This document shows, one piece after another, positions 1 to 12,471 of a stretch of 64,000 bases of DNA; position 1 is the stretch's first letter, and every line of letters starts with the position of its first letter. A program made the translations under genes and the position numbers. This stretch comes from Kingdonia uniflora. Its lineage: Eukaryota > Streptophyta > Magnoliopsida > Ranunculales > Circaeasteraceae. The notes under the pieces were generated by a model that searched no databases, was not told where the DNA came from, and was given only the letters and a program-made list of their open reading frames with translations. Location: the NCBI GenBank assembly GCA_014058105.1, contig JACGCM010001129.1:4351001-4415000 (forward strand). The letters run 5' to 3'.

Positions 1-1061
1 GGTAAGCGGAGTAGTATCCCAAGAGACTTATGGTACGAATTATACTTCGAGCTACTAGTTTTATCCAATTACAACGAGTTTGTGTAGGTTTTGAAATAAA
101 AAGAAAGAATAACGAAACAAATTACAAGATAAATTAGAGTGGAAACCAAGGCATCGATTCCACTCCACCCTTTGTAATCATTTAGATAGCATAAATAATT
201 AAAGTAAATTACGAGTTCCCGCATCGCATATCCTTGGTCGGGCATATGTAATACATCAAAAGATACAAAAGGTTTAGTTATTGGGAACTACACATAAACC
301 AACTTACTCAACCATGGTCCGACTGATAAGTATGGATTATGTTCTCTTCTTCATGTTCCTAACCTATTTTGTTATGGTTCAACAAGATGGTTACATAGAT
401 TCATTATTCCTTCTAATCCTAGCTATGGTCAAGCATAGGATGAAGGAATACTAATATGCAATATTCTGGGATAAAGATATAACAATTACTCTAACTAAGC
501 TATACAATCTATACTAAGGCTACATTGGGTGGAGCTTCCTCTAGCCTTGGCTAAGAAGATTAACTACTCATCCCTTTGATCATTGCCATACTACTATTAC
601 TACTATAAAAGTAAAAGACAAGAAAAAGAGAAGAACAAGAACTTTATTGCTTATTGAACCTAAATATTTATACTCTCCAAGATGATCCCTCATGGGTGGA
701 ATTCCCCTCCTATTTATAGAGTATAGGAAGGGTTACTAAATATTACCATTAATATAAAATCCCCTAAACAATGCCTAAAATCATGCATAGATATTATAAC
801 TCATGAGAATAGTATCTATATCTAATTCTCTTTAATGGGCTTCCATGCATGGGCCTTTGGTTGACAACTTTAAATGAGAATCATTGTTGGAGTGCATCAC
901 CCTTGTTCTTCGTTAAAAACCAGAAAAATGTACAACTTGTTTTTCATGTAACCGATTTCTGTAAATACAAACAAAAACACTATTAATGTTACATATATTT
1001 AATAAATGACTAGGAAGATATAATTTTAGGAGTTGTACACGTAAATATTACGTGTCTATCA
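1..1061 (-). repeat. Element A 3' LTR (truncated by window edge)
   Basis: Matches 5495-6555 throughout without net length change. On the minus strand it starts TGATAGACACG directly after a polypurine tract. About 64 bp of its distal end lie outside the window. Confidence 0.9.
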
Positions 1062-1076
1062 AATACCCCCAAACTT
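1062..1076 (-). other. Element A polypurine tract
   Basis: On the minus strand the sequence reads AGTTTGGGGGTATT directly before the LTR start TGATAG. This is the expected plus-strand priming site of an Athila-type element, and the same string stands before the 3' LTR of element D. Confidence 0.8.
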
Positions 1077-2464
1077 ATATTTTGCTAGTCCTCGAGCAAA
1101 AGTAAACAAAAACCATTTTCGCATGTCACGCGGTTGCATTTAGCATATGCAGCAAGCTGTTTAACCCCCAGGTTTAGCCTGGTGAACGAGTGTTGTCTCG
1201 TGAGGGTTTGCAGTGACTATGCCCACAAAAGTCAATAATGACATTTTAAACAATTCTAGAATACATATGACTCATTTCCTGTGAACTTATCGTTACTTAG
1301 TTGTGATAAAAATATACCAATAAAAAAATTCTTAAACTTGTTATTTTCTTAAGTATATCAAAGAATATTTTAAGCTTATCTGAAACTAGAGGTACTACCT
1401 CAAGATTAGAAAGAGATTCAAGTATTTTGCTTTAGCTATATTTGAGTGTACAATGAAAATAGTTTTATCGCCTAATACGTTGTCTAGAATAATTTAGTCA
1501 GTTTTTGGTAGTCTAGTTCTCACTGGAATAAATTCAATGGTCAGTTTGACAAGTGCCTTAGCCAATTCATCTTCCTAGAATTTTACATTTTTCTTTTCTT
1601 TTGTAAGCCTTTTCTTTTGAATACTTTATTTCTAAGTGAAGCCTCCGTAACAAGGAGTTTTTGGTCGACAATCCCTGCTAGTTGGCGAAGGTTGCCAGGG
1701 TGTGGTGCCCCATCATGACCTAGACTCAGGATTCTCACGAGTAACATTTTATTATGCTCATTTCACATAGTTCATGGTCAAACTCGAGATTGGTGATAGT
1801 TTTTCCTCTTTCAGCTCTTAATCATGCGAGTAGCCTTGCAGCATGAAAGTTTTTAGAACACATTTGGCTTATTATTTATTTTTAGGAATGAACTTATTTT
1901 TAGGCAGTTGTCTCCCTTGTAGCAAACTATTCCTAACATAAATGCTAAATATCCCTTATACTGAGCAGAAATCTATTGAAAGTATTAATTGCAAAACAAC
2001 AGTGAAGTGCACGTTTTCAAAATATGCCAAGTTAACTTGAATTAATCCCTAATAAAAAGATAATAATTTTATGTTAAGATATTTCAAAATATTCTAGTGT
2101 ATACTTGGTATAATTTCAAAATTTAGGTTTCTCCATAATATTTATGTCAAGGTAAAATCAGTTTAAGTGTTTGGAAATTCGTCAAAAATAAATCATAAAT
2201 TGTCAAAGTGCCATTATTTTACTTTTCTTCAAAAAACATTTAAAGAAATGGTTTCCTGCCCCCAAACTTGAATGAAACATTGCCCTCAATGTTTGAAAGC
2301 ATAAAAAAAATGGAGGAATAAAAACTGGAATTTCTTACCTGAATGCGTCATGGGTTGCCTCCCAAGAAGCGCTAAATTTACTGTCTTCAGCCAGACGAAT
2401 GTACCCCCAAACTTGAATGTCATGATTTAACTCTAAAGGGGTACAAAATACAATAATTGATGAA
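1077..2464 (-). other. Element A 3' untranslated region
   Basis: No reading frame is supported here. Read on the minus strand it matches the 3' untranslated region of element D (18180-19314) over most of its length. Shared parts include the block GCGCTTCTTGGGAGGCAA, the GAGGGCAATG block and the stretch around the polypurine tract. The two elements have clearly different LTRs, so this region is the shared module. Confidence 0.7.
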
Positions 2465-3992
2465 CTATCTAGGTTGCAAGTTCTCCTTAAATAACCGAGG
2501 AACACCAAAATTATCCTTATCCTTGAATAACCAGATAATAGAAAAATAGTGGTTATCCTTATATGTACCTAATTGTGCTGATATAATCATGATACATAAA
2601 AATAACTCAGAGTCTAATCCCCCAGGATAAAGATTTTCCTTATTTAATTTATGGGGAATCTCACTTTGAGATATTTTACAAGGTATACCCCCATATGCCA
2701 AAAATGTATCTTGATATTCATCATTTTCCAAAAGGTGACTTGAACCATTAAATTGATATCGATCAGGTGGCTGCGGGTCAGGCTCAAGTTTGTATGACTC
2801 AGTTGCAGGTGATAATGCTTGTACTATTTTAAGAATTATGGGGTCATTCTAGTACTTAAAATAATTTAGAGATTGATCAATAAAGCAAGTACAACTAGAG
2901 TTATCGCGTAACAAATCTGCAAATTCATTAACAATTATGTTATCCCCAAGTGGCTTGTGAAATAGAGATGTAGGCATAAATAGGTGTGGTTGGTAAAGGA
3001 GTAACCAAAATAGAATCAACCCCCAATAATAGTGATATATCCTATAAAGAAGGGTCGTCCACCCACTGGTTTTCAATATTGTAATTTTTGTCAGGTGGAC
3101 GCGGCTTAAGGCAAGGCTGAGGTGACTCATAAGGAGACTGAAAAGGAAAGGGAAAGCTGATAACATCTACAATAGGTTTGGCAATTTCCAATTTGTTGAC
3201 TTTGGTACAAATATCATCATCTGAAAATTCCTCGCATGTTATCGTATAATAAGACGGTGATTCCATATGTTCATATTTTATCTCGTCATCATCATCGTCA
3301 GAAAAATCATTAGAGGAGAGGAAAAAATATTCAGTCTCGATCATAGTTTCCTCGAAAGAATTTATTGGGTTAACAAATGAAATGATGGAGGGTGAAATCG
3401 ACTGTTGAATGTTGAGGGCTTCTTCAAGATCATCTTGTGACATAGGATCGTCGACCTTAAAATATTCACCTTCTAAATCTGTCTCACAATATGGTATCTA
3501 TTCACCCCACGGAGAAAATATTTCTTGATTACGCTTGAATTCATCATTTTTTAAATCACAAGGGGATTTAATTTTGGATTGTTCTTCTTTATTGCTTAGA
3601 AGTTTTTCATGCTCTATTTCACTCCACGTAGTTGACAACTAAGTTATCTCAGTCTCTAATCTAAAGATAGATTGGGTCGTAAAAGTTTGATTCACCAATG
3701 TCTGTTGTTGGAATTGCATTATTTGTTGCTGAAATTGCAACGCTTGTTTTTGACTTTCCATTGATTGTTTTATGTTGAGAGCAAGGGTATGTTCCAAAGA
3801 TGGTTTGGGTGGAGCGGGTGGGAACTGATTGGATGACTGAACGGACTGATGAGCCTACATATATGAATGAGATTGGAAAGGTTCCATGTATTGAAAATTT
3901 TGGTGATCCCATGATTGAAAATGATTTTGAGGTTGTTGCGGGATATCGAATTGTGAGCTGTATGGATTCCAATGTTCTTGCATGTATGGCAT
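2465..3992 (-). pseudogene. Gag C-terminal remnant of element A
   Basis: A likely frame opens at 3992 with MPYMQEHWNPYSSQF and runs through a glutamine-rich stretch (QALQFQQQIMQFQQQ) typical of the C-terminal part of Athila/Tat Gag. It crosses two or three in-frame stops, then continues as an acidic segment (3443-3042, SSNDFSDDDDDE). A further open stretch, 2731-2465, follows in another frame. There is no zinc knuckle and no pol domain. The piece NIIVNEFADLL resembles the spacer between protease and reverse transcriptase of element D (TIVDEFNALL), so this may be a gag-to-pol deletion junction. Function is inferred from composition and position only. Confidence 0.5.
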
Positions 3993-5405
3993 TTTGAAAT
4001 AAAAGTAACACCCAATGTAATAAATAACCAATCAAGCCTAAACTCTAGCATATCAACATTTTTTAGACGTAATAATTAGGTCTCCCCTATATTATTTTAT
4101 GTTCAAAATGGGTACGATGGTAAAAGGCTATGGTTCCTATACTCCCCTGCGTCACTGTGCTAGTACCAGCTTAAAGTAGATGTTTAGTCCTCACGCCCAA
4201 GCGATTCGCCTTATTGTACGTTAGTACTCGGAACGGTGACATCGCAAACCTACAACCAGTATTTTGCAGCGCTAGGCTCGGGTCGTATCCTACGAACCTA
4301 TGTTTGTACCCCGGTCCGGTACACATATCCGTTGGGTGATGAAATCCCGTGGGAATCTTGCTACTCTTTTTTATTAACAGTTATTTTGAGGTCCGGGATG
4401 TTCAATTTTTGTGTGATACGAATTTCTTTGAATTCCTAATGGGTGGTCCCACTTGTTGGAGAGCTTTTTGGGTGATGAAATCCCACAAGTCTCTAGCAGT
4501 TTTTACCTATACTAATATTGGAATGAAAAAAAATATTAAACACAATAATAGGTTAATCCAACCACAACAATTTTTTTATTAGAGCAGCATGTATTTGCAC
4601 AGTCCACACGGCTTTATATGTCCTAGTGCCGGGGCGGAGGGGATATGTACCCCTTCTAGATGTCAAGTTTTAAGAAGTACCAACCTACGGGAAGTGTTTC
4701 CCGGTGTAGCTGTGGCCACCCCTTCACTTAAGGGGCGAAATAAGGAAGTGCCCCTTCACATAGGGGGCACAAGAAAGATGAATTTGATGATGCTTTTAGC
4801 TTTGCGTATTGTCCACCTCGTTTCCAAATTTGTGACTATCCTGTAAAACAAGAGAAAAATGATTAATGAACTTACGATAACAATATTAATTCAATTTCCA
4901 AGTTTATTGTAGTCTATGATGTCCTAATTTTCAAATGCGTATATCTTTCAGCCCTGTTGAGAGAGAGCATTAAATAATATCAATTTGGAAAGATAATTCT
5001 GAAAGGAAAGACATTCAAGAAGGAAATTTTCTAGAATTTTGCATCTCTATCACTCAAAAAAAATGATTAATGAACTGTGACGTCCTTTACAGAGACTATT
5101 TTTTACTGTTTTTTCAAAAGGCTGTAACTCCCAAACGACTAAACAGAAAAATATGATCTATAGCAATTCGGAAAGTGTTTTGAATTATCTAAAATTTTAA
5201 TAGAAAATGTATTTCCCAAATGTGAAGTATAGATGATCAAAAACGGTAAAACATTCAGGGACAGACTTCACAGCTACTGTAGCCCCAAGAGAGATTGAGC
5301 CAATCACTCAATCACTTTGTTTCCGGATCCAAAAAAAGAAAAAAAAAATAAGAAAGAAAAATTGGCTTAAAATAAAACAACTCAAAAATAAAACGCAACT
5401 TTGCA
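3993..5405 (-). other. Element A leader region
   Basis: This stretch lies between the primer site and the gag-like frame. No convincing coding frame is visible on the minus strand. It contains two adjacent GC-rich inverted repeats (about 4717-4736 and 4748-4770) that could fold in the element RNA. The remainder shows nothing I recognise. Confidence 0.4.
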
Positions 5406-5425
5406 AGTCCTCGGCAACAACGCCA
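5406..5425 (-). other. Primer binding site, tRNA-Asp type
   Basis: On the minus strand it reads TGGCGTTGTTGCCGAGGACT, a slightly mutated form of the TGGCGCCGTTGCCGGGGA site (complement of the plant tRNA-Asp 3' end) used by Athila elements. It lies six bases inside the 5' LTR. Confidence 0.75.
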
Positions 5426-5431
5426 AAAATT

Positions 5432-6555
5432 TGATCGATTATAAACCGACGTCTTAAAAGACCCGCAAGCGCACGATGTACCGTTAAGTACAAGAATAAG
5501 CGGGGTCGTATCCCAAGAGGCTTGTGGTGCGAATTATACTTCGAGCTACTAGTTTTATCCAATTACAACGAGTTTGTGTAGGTTTTGAAATAAAAAGAAA
5601 AAAGAACAAAACAAATTATAAGATAAATTGGAGTGGAAACCAATGCATCGATTCCACTCCACCCTTTGTAACCATTTAGATGGCATAAATAATTAAAGTA
5701 TATTACGAGTTCCCGCATCGCATATCCTTGGTCGGGCATATGTAATACATCAAAGGATATAAGAGATTTAGTAATTGGGAACTACCCATAAACCAACTTA
5801 CTCAACCATGGTCCGGTTGATAAGTATGGATTATGTTATCTTCTCCATATTCCTAACCTATCTTGTTATGGTTCAACAAGATAGTTACATAGATTCATTA
5901 TTCCTTCTAATCCTAACTATGGTCAAGCATAGAATGAAGAACTGCGAATATGCAATATTCCAGGATAAAGAGATAGTAATTAATCAAACTAAGCTACATA
6001 ATATACGCTAAGGCTACATTGGGTGGAGCTTCCTCTAGCCTTGGCTAAGAAGATTGGCTACTCATCCCTTTGATCATTTCCGTACTACTATTACTACTAT
6101 AAAAGTAAAAGACAAGAAAAAGAGAAGAACAAGAACTTTATTGCTTATTGAACCTAAATATTTACACTCTCCAAGATGATCCATCATGGGTGGAATTCCC
6201 CTCCTATTTATAGAGTATAGGAAGGGTTACTAAATATCACCATTAATATAAAATCCCCTAAACAATGCCTGAAATCATGCATAGATATTATAACTCATGA
6301 GAATAGTATCTATATCTAATTCTCTTCAATGGGCATCTATGCATGGGCCTTTGGTTGACAACTTCAAATGAAAATCATTGTTGGAGTGCATCACCCTTGT
6401 TTTTCGTTAAAAACCAGAAAAATTTACAACGTGTTTATCATGTGACCGATTTCTGTAAATACAAACAAAAGCACTATTAGTGTCACATTTATTTAATAAA
6501 TGACTAGAAAGATATAAATTTAAGAGTTTTACACGTAAATATTACGTGTCTATCA
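5432..6555 (-). repeat. Element A 5' LTR (1124 bp)
   Basis: Full-length LTR with TGAT...ATCA ends, matched by 1-1061 and by the solo LTR at 22955-24053. On the minus strand it begins TGATAGACACGTAATATT. The sequence beyond 6555 belongs to element B. Confidence 0.9.
6204..6213 (-). promoter_or_regulatory. TATA box of element A LTR
   Basis: The minus strand reads CTATAAATAG. It is kept in the other LTR (near 707-716) and in the solo LTR near 23703. It is the likely start signal for element RNA. Confidence 0.55.
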
Positions 6556-9500
6556 TCGAGCATAGTCTGACGGGAGACACCATCTAGGCCGTCCATGATC
6601 CTCACAACTTTCGCTTCCTCCTTATCTTCCTCCTCAACATAGGTGTCTGCCTTAATGGCATCCACCTCTTCCTCAGAATAGCCCTTTAGCATCAAGTGAC
6701 GACCTAGTTTGTCACGCTTCTCAACTATCTCATCTAGATTAGCCCTCGTCTCCACCTCTAGCTGACCAATCGCCACGGCATGAGAAGCCTTCAGCTGCCT
6801 AACTTCCTTCAGAGCATTAGTCCTGGATCGGGCTAAATCCTTTTCCAACTTAATATTTGCCTTTTTCAGCTTGGATTTTTCTTCTTCAATGCTGAGCCAA
6901 ATCCCCTTAACATGACGAATAACCTACATAAATTAAATTGATCTCAGCGATTAGCTTGAAACGTATTAAACAACTCCTTCCTATAATATAAACTTACCAT
7001 CTTGCTCATATCTTCCTCTCCATGAAGAACCACCAACCTGGCCCTTTCCCCGACCTCTTTGAGGTCATCAACCGCTGCAGATTGCCCCTGAGCAACCTTC
7101 TTCCCTAACTCCCCCGAGAGTTCAACTATACTCCTTTTCTCTTTTGCGACCTCACCACTTCCAGTGGTACCAGAGGCCGACAAAGTCTTTAACATCTATT
7201 TTTTTGGATATATTTGAGCTATTTTGCTCAACGTAATGGGATTCGGCTTAACCGAACGGCCTATTCTAGGAGTCTATGACAAGTTGGTTCAAACCTCCTC
7301 ACCACTCACTTGCCTCTTCCCTTCATCTGCACCCGCCATCAGCCTGATCGACTGAGCTTTTCAGACCTTTTTCAACCTGCTATCAACCCTCATATTTCTA
7401 CTCAAGCCTAGTCCCTCCAACAAAAATTCAAGCTCAGTCTTCTCCACCGTAACTTCATTCAAAAGTGACTCTTTCCTCTCTACTTTAGACTTTACACCTG
7501 CAATGCACCACATTTTTATTATCAACTTTAGTTATCAGTGAAATGTAGTAATAATTCTATCTATGCCTGGCTATACTTACTTTATTTTACAGATTTAAAT
7601 CGAAGGTTCAAAGGTTCTTCGCCATCTCTTTGAAGACAATTGCCCTTCACCCATATGACGTTGTCATTCCAGGTTCAACCTGTTGAGTTCAGATCGAAGA
7701 AGCGACGCCGAGTTGCGCTCGCACAAAAATATGACCCTCCACTGGCCTTATACTTCTTCACCCCATAAAATTGCAAAACGTCCTCTGGGGTTATCCTCCT
7801 CATTTTTCCCTCCATTTCCCACTTTTCATTCAGATGATCGTACACGGTTATTACCTCCCACATATTCCTGTTCAATTGAACCGGACATGCCCCAATTATA
7901 TTCATAATCCCCTTCGCCAAATTGGTATGGGGATGACTCAACTCATACTCTAATTGAGATAGGTAACACAAAAAACCCTCCGAGAGGTCACTCCGAACAT
8001 CCCTGTCGAAGTATTCTAACGAGATCGATTCATCTATACCCCTATCTAGCTTTTCCACTTCCAAATCTGCCAACAGATAAAAGTACTCTTCCCCCTCCGC
8101 TACCGTTCAACCCCAAAATTGCCTACCGGCATATTCTACTCAATTGCCTCACTTTCCTCCTAATGCCACCTTAGCTTTAGAAAACTCTCTAAATATATCA
8201 GAACCAGGAGGATAAGATATCAATTGGCCAGGAAAACTCGAGAATTGTTCCAATCCTATATCCCCTTCACTATCAGACTCATTCGTCTGACCACAGGTCG
8301 ATACCTCATTAGCAGATAAACTACCCATCTCAACAACAATTTCTATAGGCACGTTTTCAACCCTATACAAATGCCTCTCACGCACATCCTACATACAGGT
8401 TAAGGTATCTATCACTCTATCATCTATATATATATATATATATATCAATCATTTACGTGCAACATATATCTTTAAAATATTCAGTATATACGACAACATA
8501 TGTTGCATACATTTATACTAACCTTCAATATTCGAATGGGAATCTGCACTTGCACCAAGCCTTTCCCTCATGATGCTGCTCTATAGCCACCTACGAGATT
8601 TAGTATCTTTGGCCCCTTCAACCGTTGATCCCCTTCAAATAACTTCTTATCAAGTCCCCTAATTTTTTGGTCTCTCTCTCTGTGTGCTCCGCAAATTTTT
8701 AGAAGTTGAACAATGCTTAATTGGGGACGAAGAGGTACTATTTATCTTTTCTCTCTCAAGTGGCTGGCATTTATTGTGCCTTGCAAAAACCGTCCTCGAT
8801 TTCAGAACTGAGGCGTCCTTTCCACTCTTCATGTAAGACTTCTTGTACCTTTTTCAATAAAACTACCTTTATATTATTACAACTACCCTCATTATTTAAC
8901 ATATTTCTCTCTCCTATTTCCATTTCATTTCCTGACCTTCCCACACTCATGATGACTCACTCTATACAATGTCAGATTCCTGCTTCCTTACATACAAAAC
9001 AAAACCAGAAGCTTCTGCATTTCCTCATTTTGGTTTTTATGTCCTTGTTTATCATACTGATAGTAATTGGCGTCATTTTCTAAACTACGCAAATTTTAAA
9101 ATTATTCAAATTATTTTCTAAAACAGTCTCAAAATAGATTTGCACCTATAGAGGATCCGATTGACTTATATCTTTTTTGTTACATTTAACAAAAATATAT
9201 TATTCATGATAAACACTTTATACAACATCTATTGCAGCCCTAGTAAACTGGACGATGTTATCTAGTCACATCATTCGTCGGTCCTCAGATTTTCGAATTT
9301 GATATCAACTTTAGCAATCAAACCAACCAACCTTTCTCGATCTACCGAATCCCTCACCAATTCACGAAAACATACCTCATAAAAATAACGAGCATACTCA
9401 AGTTCTCTGCACCATACATCTAATCCTTTAAGCTGACATTCCCTCACTGGTAGCTCAACATCATAACCAAATGAGCCAAAAATCCTCTCCCATACTTTAG

Positions 9501-9564
9501 CAATTTTTATAGATAATCGTCCTTCCGCGACATGACAAATCCTCTGAGATTGAGTCTATACCAT
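6556..9564 (-). pseudogene. Antisense gene of Tat element B (second unit, interrupted)
   Basis: It reads against the element. The first exon starts at 9564 (MV, a stop, then TQSQR) and includes ERIFGSFGYDVELP. A further exon piece ends near 8520 with ADSHSNIE before a GTTAGT donor. The acceptor at 8386 opens an acidic segment. The central domain follows (about 8140-7670; FLCYLSQLEYEL...NIIGACPVQLN), resembling the gypsy-type transposon domain (Transposase_28-like). Next come a donor GTAAGTAT near 7580, an acceptor near 7500, a donor GTAAGTTT near 7000 and an acceptor near 6928. The last exon is a coiled coil (EEEKSKLKKANIKLEKDLA) cut off by element A at 6555. In-frame stops are few. Function unknown. 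Confidence 0.65.
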
Positions 9565-9603
9565 CCTATTCCTTACTCTACTTTTTTTAGATCATCCTAC
9601 CCG

Positions 9604-9612
9604 TATTTATAT
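9604..9612 (-). promoter_or_regulatory. TATA box of element B antisense gene
   Basis: The minus strand reads ATATAAATA about 40-45 bases before the start codon at 9564. TATA boxes stand at comparable places before the antisense starts in elements C, E, G and H. Confidence 0.5.
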
Positions 9613-10519
9613 GCTTCTCACATACTTTCCCCTCAAAATTATGATTTTTACCTTGTATCTCATAACAGAAAACCCAGAATCTTAGAATAAATTATTTAAA
9701 GTTATCCCCTCACTAGTACATACATTATGTACCATACTCAACCTCATGTTACCAAGAGTTGTACCTCTATCGACCTATAGAAGCTCAAATTTCCACGATT
9801 ACATATTTCCTACAATTTTTCTTCCTCACCTGTTTAAAATACAAATCATACTTATATCACAATGTCATTGTTAGCACGTACTCATCTCAGTTTGGGCATC
9901 ACAACAATAATGTTCTCATTACTTATAAACTCTTATTCATTTTTTGCACCCTGGACAATTCAGTTCGATTCTAATTTTTTTTTTCAATATACAGATTATT
10001 GAATGACAACTTTTATTCATATCGAAAAAACATTGCATAGGATTTTCATATAGCAAGTTTTTCAGTACATCGATCTCAGGAATACAGTAAAATGTTATCC
10101 GTCCAGCGCCTAACTAAAGGTACTTTATAGATAGCAAGTTTTTCCTTATTTATTAAAAGTCGCAGGTCATTCAGGCACGCCGAGGCATCAACTCCGCCAG
10201 TTCTTCTTGCTTCAGTGATCTTTCACACAGATGCAAAATAGGCATTAGATCCAACAAAGAGCTTCTCTAACATAAGTTTGGTTGAAGTCTGGTCGAACTT
10301 CAAATAGAAACTATGCAAGCAGTAAACTCAGTGCTAGAACCAAATTCTCAAGCTAAGAGTCTTCTAAACACCAAAACGTGATGGAAATACAGAAGCAGAC
10401 TCTCACTGGTTGTTTCCCTCCTCCACTACCATCACCCCATCCTCTGAAACTACCACCTTTAAAGAGTTGGTAAAGGTAAAGAGGTCTCAACCTTAAAATT
10501 AATGGTGACTCAAGAAATC

Positions 10520-10737
10520 AGCATATCTGCCCCACAGATATACCTATCCCTGCATATGAAGCCCTAACCCTGTCTTCCAGAAGAGTACAAAGACAGTCCC
10601 ACTGGTCCTCTCCTGTCAAGACGACGACATAAAACCTCTACATATAGTAGAATTCATCCTCAACTTTAATCGCTTCCTCTTCCGACAAGCCTTGATACGC
10701 CGGAGGAATAGGAGCGGGTATCAACATCTCCAAGGCA
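10520..10737 (-). pseudogene. First antisense ORF of element B (5'-deleted)
   Basis: A minus-strand frame with LIPAPIPPAYQGLSEEEAIK followed by VEDEFYYM corresponds to the segment PTPIPV...MSYKEVMEAEDDYYQM of element C. It also matches IPVPVPV of element E. The usual N-terminal part is missing because only about 35 bases separate this piece from a TATA box at 10770. A stop follows YYM. The region between this ORF and the second unit at 9564 shows only degenerate continuation. Confidence 0.5.
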
Positions 10738-10769
10738 GGCACTGTTTAAAAGATTTGCTGCAGGTACTA

Positions 10770-10778
10770 TTTATATAA
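10770..10778 (-). promoter_or_regulatory. TATA box before first antisense ORF of element B
   Basis: The minus strand reads TTATATAAA. The surrounding sequence, including TGTGCAGG next to it, matches 31500-31530 of element E, where the antisense ORF is still attached. Confidence 0.5.
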
Positions 10779-11017
10779 CCCTATATTTATTGTGCAGGTA
10801 CATTTTCCCAAGTTTTATCATTTATTACAGACGTGACTATTCAATAACAACTGTCACATACATCCACATCCACATCATCATTTAATACCTATCACTTCTC
10901 AATATTGTATAACTTCTATCCAGTCAAACGCCATCATTACTCCCTTTTGAATTTTAAAGTTTTAACACATTCTTTCTCAACCAAAGCCACTCGTGACTTC
11001 GTTTGCGAGGGAGCAAT

Positions 11018-11563
11018 TGTAGGAACTTATCCCACGATCTTATTCAAAGTCGAGCTCACCCAGTTTGAATTATCTCCATCTCAGGCTCACGCATTTTAAC
11101 ACTCTAGTCAATATTCTAACCAGTCCTACGAGCTAAACCCGAAAAACATTATCTAGTCAAAGACACCTGTCTCCCATGAACTCGTCAGTTATTCAATCAC
11201 CCGCCACTAACCACATTATTTAGAAAACGTGCTCTAGCACAACAAAGAGTTGTGGGGAAGGCCTATATAAAGAAAAAGTTCTAGAAGAGACAGAGACCAA
11301 AAAAATTACACAAACTTCTTATTTAAGGGATTTAAAACATTTCTATATTTATTGATCACTTGTAATAAAGATATCCGCCTCAAGCAATAAAGAGACTTTC
11401 ACAAAAATTCTCCATACGAGGTTGTGGTTTTTACCTATTCAGAGGTTTTCCATGCTAAAACCACCTGTTTCAATTCTTACTTTCCATTAGAATATTATTA
11501 CAGGTTCATTGGTGTGATAGCAAATTCTAAGCTATTTCGAGCTCGCAGAATTTGGCCATTACA
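11018..11563 (+). repeat. Element B 3' LTR (546 bp)
   Basis: TGTAGGAACTTAT...GGCCATTACA, preceded by the purine-rich GCGAGGGAGCAAT. It matches the LTRs at 24145-24723 and 31733-32300. A TATA box lies at 11264-11272, and a nearly palindromic CGTGCTCTAGCAC lies just upstream of it. Confidence 0.85.
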
Positions 11564-12471
11564 AAAGTATCTCCAGCAGTTCATAGCACAAAATGTCAAA
11601 GACACAATATATTTGGTCTCAAGATTGAAGAAATATATACACAAATATTCTTGGAGAATAAAATCACAGAATATATTACATCCACGATCCTTAAAGATAT
11701 TTTATATTGAAGATATATGTAAGAGTTTCCATGAAGAAAGATCTCTACATCACTTAAAAGGAATTATATGCAAGAATCTTAGGTGATTGGTTGTAAAATT
11801 AGAAGATATTATTGTGAAAATATTATTTATAATTTTAATGTATTGTTTTTAAATTTAAGTTCATTTTCCTTTAAAAGAAACCCTCCCCCCATTGTAATTG
11901 GGCATCTCATATTGGAGCAAGTTTAGAAGAAATAAATATAGTTTTATTTAATTTTCTTCTTCTTCACTTTTAGTTTATTTTTTGCTTATGTCTTCATTAA
12001 TTATTAATGCGATGAAGTCTGAGATGTGCGGTTAATCTCCTAGCTAAGGCTATGATGTGGCCTCTTCTTGAATGAGCAATAGTTGGTATTAATTAGGTTC
12101 TAATTAGTTTTCTCTTAGTGCTTTATGATTGATAAGTTAGTACATCATATCGATGGATTTACCATAACTTCAGTTTGGTGTACGATAACTTTGAATACAA
12201 ACAAGTACTACTAACTGTAGATTTGATTTTTAAATCTAAACAAGAGGAAACACTAGAGAACTCACTCAAGCCTAGCCATGGTTGAGTTGATAATTCTCAA
12301 AGATACTCTTCACCATCACTTAAAAGTATAACCACTAAATGCTTGACCATTAATTTAGTGGTTTATTTTACAACATCGTATGTATCTTAACACGAACATA
12401 TGGTGGGTGAAGCTATTAGGATCTATTTATATATCAATTAGTACTTTGAAAGGTAGAGGCCAAATCAGAAC
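11564..12471 (+). repeat. Element D 5' LTR fragment
   Basis: It aligns with about 19460-20364, including CCAGCAGTTCATAGCACAAA and the later AGGTAGAGGCCAA. The first roughly 150 bp are left of element B, outside the window. The distal end is replaced by element C after GAAC. Confidence 0.8.

Larger units (their letters stand above)
1..6555 (-). mobile_element. Element A: gag-only Athila-type LTR retrotransposon
   Basis: Direct repeats 1-1061 and 5432-6555 align with a constant offset of 5494, so they are the two LTRs; the left one is cut by the window start. The primer site lies beside the right LTR and the polypurine tract beside the left one, so the element reads on the minus strand. The internal part is about 4.4 kb and holds a gag-derived reading frame but no protease, reverse transcriptase or integrase, which makes it non-autonomous. 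It interrupts the antisense gene of element B at 6556. The right flank begins TCGAG; the matching left target copy is outside the window. Confidence 0.85.
6556..11563 (+). mobile_element. Element B: 3' half of a Tat LTR retrotransposon
   Basis: The 3' LTR at 11018-11563 is preceded by a polypurine tract, and an antisense gene module fills 6556-10740. This is the layout of the pol-distal part of a Tat element. Gag, pol and the 5' LTR lie left of element A, outside the window. Downstream, AAAGT and then the 5' LTR of element D follow, so B was inserted into D. The LTR belongs to the same family as those of element E. Confidence 0.75.

Noticed and set aside
11424..11786. 120-codon plus-strand frame at the LTR junction of B and D
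   Set aside because: It spans the end of one LTR and the start of another, so it is an insertion by-product.
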